Positions 7,148 to 13,849 of a stretch of 29,231 nucleotides of DNA are shown here, piece by piece. The DNA lies in the NCBI GenBank assembly GCA_965659595.1, contig CBFHWN010000023.1, positions 1-29,231 on the forward strand, given 5' to 3'. Every line of letters starts with the position of its first letter. Within the stretch, counting starts at the first letter, position 1. The DNA comes from Casp-actino8 sp965659595. Its GTDB lineage: Bacteria > Actinomycetota > Acidimicrobiia > Acidimicrobiales > Ilumatobacteraceae. The notes beneath the pieces were generated by a model. That model saw only the letters and a program-made list of their open reading frames with translations. It had not been told where the DNA came from and did no database searches. The translations under genes and the position numbers were made by a program.

Positions 7148-8548
7148 TCAGCCGACCGAGCCTTCCATCTGCAATTCGATGAGGCGACTCCACTCGACGG
7201 CATATTCCATCGGAAGAGTACGCGTGACCGGCTCGATGAAACCGTTCACGACCATGCTCATCGCCTGCTCCTGTGAGAGACCTCGGCTCTGCAAGTAGAA
7301 GAGTTGTTCGTCGGCGATCTTCGACACGGTTGCCTCGTGACCGATCTCTGCGTCCTTCTCGCCCACTTCCATGTAGGGAAGGGTGCGGCTCTCGCTCATC
7401 TCGTCGAGGATAAGAGCGTCGCACTGCACGTGGCTCTTGCAACCATGTGCACCTTCGTCGACCCGCACGAGTCCGCGGTACGTAGTGATACCGCCGTCCT
7501 TACTGATGGATTTCGACACGATCTTCGACGTGGTCTCGGGCGCCGCGTGCACCATCTTGGCGCCAGCGTCCTGATGCTGACCGGCGCCGGCATAGGCAAC
7601 CGACAGCACTTCGCCGGTGGCCTTTGGACCCACCAAGTAAACGCTCGGGTACTTCATGGTGAGCTTCGAGCCGATGTTTCCATCGATCCACTCCATGTGG
7701 CCTTCGGCTTCGACACGTGCTCGCTTGGTCACCAAGTTGTACACATTTGGCGACCAGTTCTGAATGGTGGTGTAGGTGACGCGTGCACTCGGCTTCACGA
7801 CGATCTCGACCACGGCCGAGTGCAGCGAATCGTTCGTGTACACCGGCGCCGAACAGCCTTCGATGTAGTGAACCTTCGAACCTTCGTCGGCGATGATGAG
7901 CGTGCGTTCGAACTGACCGGCGTTTTCGGAGTTGATGCGGAAGTACGCCTGCAAAGGCATTTCGCACTCGACACCCGGCGGTACGTAGATGAACGAACCG
8001 CCCGACCACACCGACGTGTTGAGCGCCGAGAACTTGTTGTCTCCGGGCGGAATGACCGTGCCGAAGTACTGCTTCACGAGCTCGGGATACTCGCGAAGTG
8101 CAGTGTCCATGTCGCAGAACAAGATTCCCTGGGCTTCGAGATCTTCACGATTACGGTGGTAGACGACTTCGCTTTCGAACTGCGCTGTGACACCGGCGAG
8201 ATACTTGCGCTCGGCTTCGGGGATACCGAGCTTCTCGTAGGTGGCCTTCATCTGCTCGGGCAGGTCGTCCCACTCGTCGACCTGATCGGTGGCCGGACGC
8301 AGGTAGTAGTAGATGTCCTGGAAGTCGATGTCGGGCATGTTGTCGGCGAACCACTTGGCCATCGGCTTCTTGTCGAAGAGGCGCAGACTGCGCAGACGCA
8401 ACTGGGTCATCCAGCGGGGTTCACCCTTCCACCACGAGATCTGGTCGACGACACGATCGTTCAACCCCTTTTCGGGGGTGAAGGCGTATTCGACGTCGTC
8501 GCTCCAGCCGAGCGAGTACTTGCTGAGATCCAGGTCGAACGAGGTCAT
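7148..8548 (-). CDS. sufB: SufB, Fe-S assembly scaffold subunit
   Basis: SufB is the scaffold subunit on which the nascent cluster is thought to form. The 466-residue length is standard. Diagnostic blocks: N-terminal SLGWSDDVEYAFTPEKGLN, central SGGSFIYVPPGVECEMPLQAYFRIN and VHYIEGCSAPVY, and C-terminal GHEATVSKIADEQLFYLQSRG, ending with PMEYAVEWSRLIELQMEG as in other actinobacterial SufB proteins. A GGAGA Shine-Dalgarno precedes the ATG at 8548. The second suf dyad lies 43 bp upstream. sufS, sufU and sufT are absent from this cluster, so the cysteine desulfurase and its partner must be encoded elsewhere. Confidence 0.96.
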   Translation of the reverse strand: MTSFDLDLSKYSLGWSDDVEYAFTPEKGLNDRVVDQISWWKGEPRWMTQLRLRSLRLFDKKPMAKWFADNMPDIDFQDIYYYLRPATDQVDEWDDLPEQMKATYEKLGIPEAERKYLAGVTAQFESEVVYHRNREDLEAQGILFCDMDTALREYPELVKQYFGTVIPPGDNKFSALNTSVWSGGSFIYVPPGVECEMPLQAYFRINSENAGQFERTLIIADEGSKVHYIEGCSAPVYTNDSLHSAVVEIVVKPSARVTYTTIQNWSPNVYNLVTKRARVEAEGHMEWIDGNIGSKLTMKYPSVYLVGPKATGEVLSVAYAGAGQHQDAGAKMVHAAPETTSKIVSKSISKDGGITTYRGLVRVDEGAHGCKSHVQCDALILDEMSESRTLPYMEVGEKDAEIGHEATVSKIADEQLFYLQSRGLSQEQAMSMVVNGFIEPVTRTLPMEYAVEWSRLIELQMEGSVG

Positions 8549-8591
8549 CGCGGGTCTCCGTCGGGGGTGGAGGGCCGAGCCATGGCCCGGC

Positions 8592-8621
8592 GAATTTGCA
8601 CTACCGCCATAGTACTAATTC
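8592..8621 (-). promoter_or_regulatory. suf dyad copy B, candidate operator/promoter of sufB
   Basis: Same 30-bp dyad as at 6721-6750 (GAA-n5-ACTACCG-nn-ATAGT-n3-AATTC on the plus strand). Its minus strand holds TACTAT (8614-8609), a plausible -10 box that would give a leader of about 50 nt carrying the sufB Shine-Dalgarno. No convincing -35 is seen. Confidence 0.6.
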
Positions 8622-8659
8622 AGACCCCCGATGCCCACCCGGGCTGGGAGAACAGAGGG

Positions 8660-8956
8660 TCAGGCCGAGGCCTTGAGTTGGCCGGCCACCGGTTGGCCGG
8701 CGATCGCCTGACCGGCCGGCGTGACGGCCTCGATGAAGATGCACTCGCCCGGACACGCCTCGGCGGCATCCACGACCGACTGGTAATGCTTCACCGCCAC
8801 CCAGGCGAGGCTGCCCGAGCCACCCGGATCGTTGAGAACCTGCCCCTGCTCGGCTACATAAGCAATTCCGTCGGCGAGTTGCACGAACACATCGGGACAG
8901 TGGTCGACGCACAGGCCGTCTCCCGTGCACAAGTCCTGGTCGATCCACACCCGCAT
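8660..8956 (-). CDS. Single-cluster ferredoxin with Asp in the cluster motif
   Basis: This 98-residue ferredoxin starts MRVWIDQDLC and carries Cys10-x2-Asp13-x2-Cys16-x3-Cys20-Pro, then Cys68-Pro late in the sequence. The Asp in place of the second cysteine is the pattern of the Pyrococcus furiosus ferredoxin and of many actinobacterial 3Fe-4S/4Fe-4S ferredoxins that serve cytochromes P450. Likely ligands are Cys10, Cys16, Cys68 and possibly Asp13. Two further cysteines (20 and 72) are present. The tail after residue 80 is low-complexity and alanine/glycine rich. Its promoter looks leaderless (TAGCGT, 7 nt before ATG). Lying just upstream of the suf cluster on the same strand may be coincidental. 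The redox partner is unknown. Confidence 0.88.
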   Translation of the reverse strand: MRVWIDQDLCTGDGLCVDHCPDVFVQLADGIAYVAEQGQVLNDPGGSGSLAWVAVKHYQSVVDAAEACPGECIFIEAVTPAGQAIAGQPVAGQLKASA

Positions 8957-8963
8957 GTCCGTG

Positions 8964-8969
8964 ACGCTA
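8964..8969 (-). promoter_or_regulatory. -10-like box of the ferredoxin gene
   Basis: Minus-strand TAGCGT lies 7 nt before the ATG at 8956, with no Shine-Dalgarno between, consistent with a leaderless transcript. The same hexamer precedes the MBL gene and mcd. Confidence 0.4.
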
Positions 8970-9019
8970 ATGGTCGGCCGGGGCGACCCGACGAGGCGGG
9001 GATCGTCGTGTGCGACACA

Positions 9020-9025
9020 TACCCT
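9020..9025 (+). promoter_or_regulatory. -10-like box of ptrB
   Basis: TACCCT lies 7 nt before the ATG at 9033. No ribosome binding site is visible, which supports leaderless initiation and helps choose the ATG over the GTG three bases upstream. Confidence 0.4.
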
Positions 9026-9032
9026 GGCCGTG

Positions 9033-11075
9033 ATGACGGTTCCCAATCCCCCGACCGAGGCTCCGGTTGCCCCCCACAAACCGTTCGTGCACGACCGACC
9101 CACGGGCCCGGTGAACGACCCGTACCACTGGCTGCGAGTGAAGGACGATCCCGACACCATCGCGTACCTGACCTCCGAGAACTCCCACGCCGAGGCGTGG
9201 TTCGCTCCGCACGAGCAGTTGGTGGAGACGATTTTCGGCGAGATCAAGTCACGCATTCAAGAAACCGACCAAAGCGTGCCCACGTTCAAAGACGGCTGGT
9301 GGTACGTGAGCCGCACCGAGGAGGGCGCTCAGTACGCGATCCACTGCCGAGGCGCGTCACGCGACACCGCAACATCCACCGTGCTGCTCGACGAGAACGC
9401 CGAAGCCGAAGGACACGAATACTTCTCGGTCGGCGCGTTCGATGTGAGTCCGTCGTCGCAATTGCTCGCGTGGTCGCTCGACGTGGACGGCTCGGAACAC
9501 TTCACCATGCATGTGCGCGATCTCGCGACCGGGGTAGATCTCACCGACGAGATCCACGACACCTCGTGGGCCGGAACCGCATGGAGCACCGACTCGCGTT
9601 TCCTCTTCTATGTCACCTACGACGAACAGGAGCGGCCATCCACAGTGTGGCGACACGAGATCGGCGCACCGCAATCGGATGACGTTCAGGTGTTCCACGA
9701 AGCCGACGAACGGTTCTACGTGGGTATCGACCTCACCCGCAGCGGCGAATGGATCATCATCGATTCCGATTCGAAGACGTCGAGTGAAACCTGGCTGATT
9801 CCGGCCGCGTCTCCTCTGTCGGAACCGGCCGTGGTGCGGCCTCGCACCGCCGATCTCGAGTACCACCTCGACCACTGGGGTGACCGTTTCGTGGTGCTCA
9901 CCAACCTCGACGCCGTCGACTTCCGCGTGATGACCGCCGCTGTCGCATCGCCGGCAGATTGGACCGAGTTGCTGCCTCACGTCGTCGGCAACCGCATCAC
10001 GCGAGTCGACACCTTCGCCGGGCACCTGGTGGTACAGGAATGGGTGGATGCCCAACCGCGCCTTCGGATCCTGCATCGTGACGGACGAGTCGATGTACTC
10101 GATCTCGGGGACACTCCGCACGACGTCGACCTCGACGCCAACCCCGAGTGGAGCACCGACTGGGTTCGTTTCGGCACCGAGAGCATGATCTCGCCGGCCA
10201 CCGTGTGGGAACACAACGTGATCACCGGCGAACGCAACCTCTTGAAGCGTGCTCCCACACCGAACGTCGACTTGTCGCTCTACACGAGCGAACGGCACTG
10301 GGCCACTTCAGCCGACGGCACCAAAGTTCCATACGACGTGGTGCGGCTGACATCGACCGTCGACGAGCCAGCCGGGCCGGCAGTGGTGTACGCCTACGGC
10401 AGTTACGAAGCGTCGATGCCGCCGTGGTTCAGCGTGGCTCGACTGTCACTGGTCGACCGCGGCTGGACGTGGGTGCTCGCTCATCCACGAGGTGGCGGAG
10501 AGATGGGACGCAACTGGTATCTCGACGGCAAGTTGCTGAACAAGCGCAACACCTTCGACGACACCAACGCAGTGGCCGACGATCTCGTGGCCCGCGGCTT
10601 GGTCGATGGCGCTCGTCTGGCGGTGCGGGGTGGCAGTGCCGGTGGACTGCTCGTGGGTGCCTGCATCTCGCTGCAGCCCGACCGTTGGGCAGCTGCGGTG
10701 GCTGAAGTGCCTTTCGTCGACGTGGTGAACACCATGAGTGACCCGTCCCTTCCCCTCACCGTGACCGAATGGGAGGAATGGGGTGACCCACGCAGCGAGC
10801 CATACGCGTCGTATATCGCGTCGTATTCGCCATACGACAACGTGACAGCACGCGACTATCCGGCCCTGTTCGTGACGGCTGGTCTCAACGATCCGCGGGT
10901 GGCGTATCACGAACCGGCCAAATGGGTCGCGGCGATTCGTGCCGCACGAACCAACGACGCGCCGCTCGTGATGCGCACCGAGATGGGTGCCGGACACGGC
11001 GGGCAGAGCGGACGTTACGAACGCTGGCGTGATGAGGCACGCGTGTGCGCGTTCTTACAGGCGACACTCGGCTGA
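9033..11075 (+). CDS. ptrB: Oligopeptidase B, S9 family serine peptidase
   Basis: This 680-residue cytoplasmic enzyme is predicted to cut short peptides after basic residues. The N-terminal DPYHWLRVKDDPDTIAYL and the beta-propeller region lead into the catalytic alpha/beta-hydrolase domain: HPRGGGEMGRNWYLDGKLLN, nucleophile in GGSAGG (Ser535), VPFVDVVNTMSDPSLPLT, EWEEWGDP, Asp620 in AGLNDPRV, and His655 in GAGHGGQSGR. These blocks match oligopeptidase B more closely than prolyl oligopeptidase (GGSAGG rather than GGSNGG). No signal peptide is seen. The start is the ATG at 9033; the frame is open further upstream but that part overlaps the divergent ferredoxin. Its TGA abuts the stop of the convergent MauE-like gene with no space for a terminator. 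Confidence 0.93.
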   Translation: MTVPNPPTEAPVAPHKPFVHDRPTGPVNDPYHWLRVKDDPDTIAYLTSENSHAEAWFAPHEQLVETIFGEIKSRIQETDQSVPTFKDGWWYVSRTEEGAQYAIHCRGASRDTATSTVLLDENAEAEGHEYFSVGAFDVSPSSQLLAWSLDVDGSEHFTMHVRDLATGVDLTDEIHDTSWAGTAWSTDSRFLFYVTYDEQERPSTVWRHEIGAPQSDDVQVFHEADERFYVGIDLTRSGEWIIIDSDSKTSSETWLIPAASPLSEPAVVRPRTADLEYHLDHWGDRFVVLTNLDAVDFRVMTAAVASPADWTELLPHVVGNRITRVDTFAGHLVVQEWVDAQPRLRILHRDGRVDVLDLGDTPHDVDLDANPEWSTDWVRFGTESMISPATVWEHNVITGERNLLKRAPTPNVDLSLYTSERHWATSADGTKVPYDVVRLTSTVDEPAGPAVVYAYGSYEASMPPWFSVARLSLVDRGWTWVLAHPRGGGEMGRNWYLDGKLLNKRNTFDDTNAVADDLVARGLVDGARLAVRGGSAGGLLVGACISLQPDRWAAAVAEVPFVDVVNTMSDPSLPLTVTEWEEWGDPRSEPYASYIASYSPYDNVTARDYPALFVTAGLNDPRVAYHEPAKWVAAIRAARTNDAPLVMRTEMGAGHGGQSGRYERWRDEARVCAFLQATLG

Positions 11076-11465
11076 TCAGGCGATCGCGCCGATGTAGGCA
11101 AGAATGGCGAGCACCATGAACACGACGTTGCGCACGACATGACCCCAACCGAGCGGCTTCGCGCTCCAAGCCCCGAAGCACGCACACGGCGGTCGGTGAC
11201 CTCGACCAAGGTTCACGATGAGCAACAAGGTGAAGAGTTGCAGCACGATCAGAGCGACGACGGCCACGAGGGCGGTGGCCAATTGGGCGATCAGCAGCGC
11301 GCCGACCACGATCTCGATCCAGGGAACGACCGGTAGTACTCCAGTCGGTGCGCCGAGTTCGCGTCCTTGCGCTATCCAGGCCTTGCCCATGCGGATCTTG
11401 CTCGCTCCGGCCGCACACATGACGAGACCGAGGGCGATCGACGTGACGAGGCGAAGTGTGTCCAC
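11076..11465 (-). CDS. MauE/DoxX-like four-helix membrane protein
   Basis: This 129-residue protein has four predicted membrane helices (about 5-20, 45-63, 65-87 and 107-127). Between helices 3 and 4 it carries RPPCACFG, the CxCFG pair (Cys94, Cys96) of the MauE branch of the DoxX superfamily. MauE proteins support disulfide formation or maturation of periplasmic redox enzymes; relatives occur far from methylamine genes. Here it follows a flavin reductase gene after 3 nt and an MBL gene before that, so a shared redox role is possible (inference). It starts with GTG at 11465. Confidence 0.8.
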   Translation of the reverse strand: MDTLRLVTSIALGLVMCAAGASKIRMGKAWIAQGRELGAPTGVLPVVPWIEIVVGALLIAQLATALVAVVALIVLQLFTLLLIVNLGRGHRPPCACFGAWSAKPLGWGHVVRNVVFMVLAILAYIGAIA

Positions 11466-11468
11466 GGC

Positions 11469-11978
11469 TCAGGCCGAGGGCATGTCGATCTTGGCGACTT
11501 TGCCGCGGAAGAAGATCATGGCGTTGTCCACGTCGGCCGCATGCTCCATCGACTGAACACGGCCCTCGACGAACAGGTGGTCACCAGCTTCGACCGACGT
11601 CTCGACCGTGCAGTCGATCCAGCTGATCACACCGGGCAGGATCGGCGAACCGCTGGCGGCGGCGGTCCAGTCGACGCCGTCGAACTTGCTCTCGCCGTCG
11701 GTCGGCTCCTTGGCGAATCGCCAACAGAGTTCGTCCTGACCGGCGCCGAGGATGTTCACGCAAAACGATCCACTCTCGGCGATGGCCGGCCAACTGCGCG
11801 ACTTCTTCCCCGGGAGGAATCCGACGAGTGGCGGGTCGAGCGACACCGACACGAACGAACCGATCGTGATGCCATGCGGGCAGCCGCTCGCGTCGAGACC
11901 CGTGACGACCGTGACGCCGGTGGGAAAATGCCCAAGGACGTCGCGGAAGCGACGGGAGTCGATCGACGATTCGGTCAC
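11469..11978 (-). CDS. Flavin reductase family protein (FMN-binding split barrel)
   Basis: The 169-residue protein has the pattern of HpaC/ActVB-type flavin reductases: RFRDVLGHFPTGVTVVTG near the N-terminus, GSFVSVSLDPPLVGFLP (flavin contact region), FCVNIL, FDGVDW, and a C-terminal GDHLFVEGRV block. Such enzymes reduce FMN or FAD with NAD(P)H and pass it to a monooxygenase. No monooxygenase is adjacent. The start is the GTG at 11978, 9 nt after the MBL gene stop. Probably one operon with the MBL and MauE-like genes. Confidence 0.88.
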   Translation of the reverse strand: MTESSIDSRRFRDVLGHFPTGVTVVTGLDASGCPHGITIGSFVSVSLDPPLVGFLPGKKSRSWPAIAESGSFCVNILGAGQDELCWRFAKEPTDGESKFDGVDWTAAASGSPILPGVISWIDCTVETSVEAGDHLFVEGRVQSMEHAADVDNAMIFFRGKVAKIDMPSA

Positions 11979-11987
11979 GACGTCACC

Positions 11988-12737
11988 CTAGACGGTGAGG
12001 GTGAGGCCCTCGTGGGCTGCAACCACCCGGACACCGGCCTTGGCGCCTTCGCACGTGATCCGTTCGAGGATCGTGTCGAGCTGATCGTCATCGCGGCCCG
12101 GATCGTGATGGAAGAGAACGAGGGTCTTCACGTTGCACTCGGCGGCGACCCACAGCGCGTACTCGATGGTGCAGTGGCCCCAGTCGTTCTTCTTGGCGAA
12201 TTCAGCCGGCGTGTACTGCGCATCGTGGATCAGAACATCGGCGCCTTCGCACAACTCGCGCGCACTGTCGGATAGTCCCATTGATCCATCGAGGGGCATC
12301 TGGTGATCGGGCAGATACACCACCGACTTGACACCGTGCGTCACGCGGAAGCCGAGAGTCTTGCCGATGTGCGGCACCAGACGACTCATGACCTCGTAGC
12401 CGCCGACGGTGAACTCGTCGTCGGCGATGTCGTGGAAGGCGAACGTGCCGGGCAGGTCGTCGAGTGTGACCGGGAAAGTAGGCGGCTTGATGAGCGAGGC
12501 GAACACGTCGCCCACCGTGCGTCCGTCCTCTTGCCTCGGCGCGTACACGTCGAAATGTGCACCCGGCCGCAACGTGGGCACGAAGAACGGCAGACCTTGG
12601 ATGTGATCCCAGTGCATGTGCGTGAGCAAACACGTACCGCGGAACGCGCTGTTCTGATCGCAACCACGACCGAGGTAGCGAAGTCCGGTTCCGAGATCGA
12701 ACACCAACGGATCTTCGCCGGGTGCGACGACTCCCAC
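11988..12737 (-). CDS. MBL-fold metallohydrolase (coding continues upstream of the GTG)
   Basis: This is a metallo-beta-lactamase fold hydrolase with the metal motif THMHWDH and downstream ligands in PHIGKT, DAQYT (HDAQY) and the final HHDPGR region. The first standard start is the GTG at 12737 (249 residues), but the same frame continues upstream with clear family sequence: VTFYGVRGSTPCHGD, then RRYGGNTSC directly before this GTG. These residues form the first strand of the fold and are conserved in relatives. The frame is open to a stop at 12855-12857 and contains no ATG, GTG or TTG upstream. An ATC at 12837-12839 lies 7 nt after a TAGCGT box. The true product is therefore probably about 275-283 residues, starting at an unusual codon or after a small sequence error. 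Substrate unknown. Confidence 0.85.
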   Translation of the reverse strand: MGVVAPGEDPLVFDLGTGLRYLGRGCDQNSAFRGTCLLTHMHWDHIQGLPFFVPTLRPGAHFDVYAPRQEDGRTVGDVFASLIKPPTFPVTLDDLPGTFAFHDIADDEFTVGGYEVMSRLVPHIGKTLGFRVTHGVKSVVYLPDHQMPLDGSMGLSDSARELCEGADVLIHDAQYTPAEFAKKNDWGHCTIEYALWVAAECNVKTLVLFHHDPGRDDDQLDTILERITCEGAKAGVRVVAAHEGLTLTV

Positions 12738-12846
12738 GCACGACGTGTTGCCGCCGTACCGTCTCGTGTCATCGCCGTGGCACGGAGTCGAACCCCGAAC
12801 GCCATAGAACGTGACTGCAAAGTCGCCTGTGCCCCCGATGGCTCCA

Positions 12847-12869
12847 ACGCTAAATCACCCACCTGGGTG
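12847..12869 (-). promoter_or_regulatory. Candidate promoter and adjoining palindrome of the MBL operon
   Basis: Minus-strand TAGCGT (12852-12847) is a -10-like box 7 nt before the in-frame ATC at 12839. Four bases further upstream is a perfect inverted repeat, CACCCA (12856-12861) and TGGGTG (12864-12869), placed where a repressor would cover the promoter. No regulator gene is adjacent. Confidence 0.4.
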
Positions 12870-12915
12870 GCCGAAACAGGTAGTTCGGGTGACGTTGGTC
12901 GCAGAAGGGGTTCGG

Positions 12916-12940
12916 GGTCGGTGGCGCCGACCACTACGGT
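12916..12940 (+). promoter_or_regulatory. Candidate promoter and operator of the hydrolase-UGSC operon
   Basis: A perfect inverted repeat, GGTCGG (12916-12921) and CCGACC (12927-12932), ends 2 bp before TACGGT (12935-12940). TACGGT lies 6 nt before the ATG at 12947. No Shine-Dalgarno is present, so the hydrolase mRNA is probably leaderless, and a protein bound to the palindrome would touch the -10 box. Confidence 0.45.
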
Positions 12941-12946
12941 TCGCCC

Positions 12947-13849
12947 ATGAGCAACAGCGCATCTTCGGAGATCTCCCAGCACAGCGCCCACGTGAACGGA
13001 ATCACGATGTCGTATCTGGCTGCCGGACTCGACAATTCGGGTCCGCTCGCCATCTGTCTGCACGGATTCCCCGACTCGGCACACACCTGGCGTCACCTCC
13101 TTCCTCGCCTCGCCGACGCCGGCTATCGAGCCGTCGCACCGTTCCTGCGGGGCTACGCACCCACCGAAGTTCCCGCCGACGGACGCCTCCAGACGGCGGC
13201 GTCCGCGCAGGACGTGATCGAGTTGCGCGCCGCTCTCGGCGGAGGTGGCGACGCCGTGATCATCGGACACGACTGGGGTGCGGTCATCACACACATCGCC
13301 GCCAATCACGCGCCGTCGCTCTGGCGCAAGGTCGTCACGATGGCCGTGCCGCCGGGCAACGCAGTGGGTGTTGCATTCCTCACCAACCTCGAGCAGATCA
13401 AACGCAGTTGGTACATGTTCTTCTTCCAGCATCCATTCGCCGACATGGTGGTGCCGGCCAACGACCTCGCCTACATCGACATGATCTGGGAGGACTGGTC
13501 ACCCGGCTACGACGCACGGAAGGACCTCGAGTTGTTGAAGCCGAGTCTGCGCGAGCCGGCCAACTTGCAGGCCGCCCTCGGCTACTACCGCTCCACTCTC
13601 GGCGCCGGCTACAACGACCCGGCTTTGCAAGACATGCAAAACGCCGGCTCAACCGTTCCGTCGCAGCCCCTTCTCTACTTGCACGGGCGGACCGACGGTT
13701 GCATGGGTGCCGAAGTCGCCGAGTTCGCCCTCGCCGAATTTCCCTCGACAGCCCACGGCGAAATCATCGATGGAGTCGGACACTTCTTGCACCTCGAGAA
13801 CCCCGATCTCGTGAACGGCAAGATCCTCGACTTCCTGAAGGGTGCGTGA
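12947..13849 (+). CDS. Alpha/beta hydrolase, epoxide hydrolase-like
   Basis: This 300-residue cytoplasmic protein has the epoxide hydrolase/haloalkane dehalogenase layout: HGFPDSAHTWRHLLPRL (oxyanion-hole segment), nucleophile elbow GHDWGA with Asp109, a helical cap with FFFQHPFADMVVPANDL, and GVGHFLHLENP with catalytic His279. An Asp nucleophile separates it from Ser-type esterases. The physiological substrate is unknown. Its TGA overlaps the next ATG by one base (TGATG), so it is translationally coupled to the thioredoxin-fold fusion gene and then to the UGSC selenoprotein. That linkage suggests a pathway in which it processes a reactive substrate (inference). Confidence 0.88.
   Translation: MSNSASSEISQHSAHVNGITMSYLAAGLDNSGPLAICLHGFPDSAHTWRHLLPRLADAGYRAVAPFLRGYAPTEVPADGRLQTAASAQDVIELRAALGGGGDAVIIGHDWGAVITHIAANHAPSLWRKVVTMAVPPGNAVGVAFLTNLEQIKRSWYMFFFQHPFADMVVPANDLAYIDMIWEDWSPGYDARKDLELLKPSLREPANLQAALGYYRSTLGAGYNDPALQDMQNAGSTVPSQPLLYLHGRTDGCMGAEVAEFALAEFPSTAHGEIIDGVGHFLHLENPDLVNGKILDFLKGA

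Noticed and set aside
7304..9682. Very long open frame on the plus strand opposite sufB and the ferredoxin
   Set aside because: It is antisense to strongly conserved genes; long antisense frames are expected in high-GC DNA with this codon bias. The translation looks like a His/Arg-rich shadow.
12775..12840. tRNA-like sequence on the minus strand (GGGGTTCGACTCC next to GTGCC, and a GCA triplet in a small hairpin)
   Set aside because: The T-arm has only two good inner pairs, no anticodon arm with a 7-nt loop can be built, and the matching acceptor strand lies too close. The bases are explained by the conserved GVRGSTPC codons of the MBL gene.
12811..13848. Open frame extending the thioredoxin fusion gene upstream, and a similar upstream extension of htpX (3133-3552)
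   Set aside because: These stretches lie within the preceding genes in another frame and have no domain similarity. The overlap starts (TGATG, and GGAG before the htpX ATG) mark the true starts.
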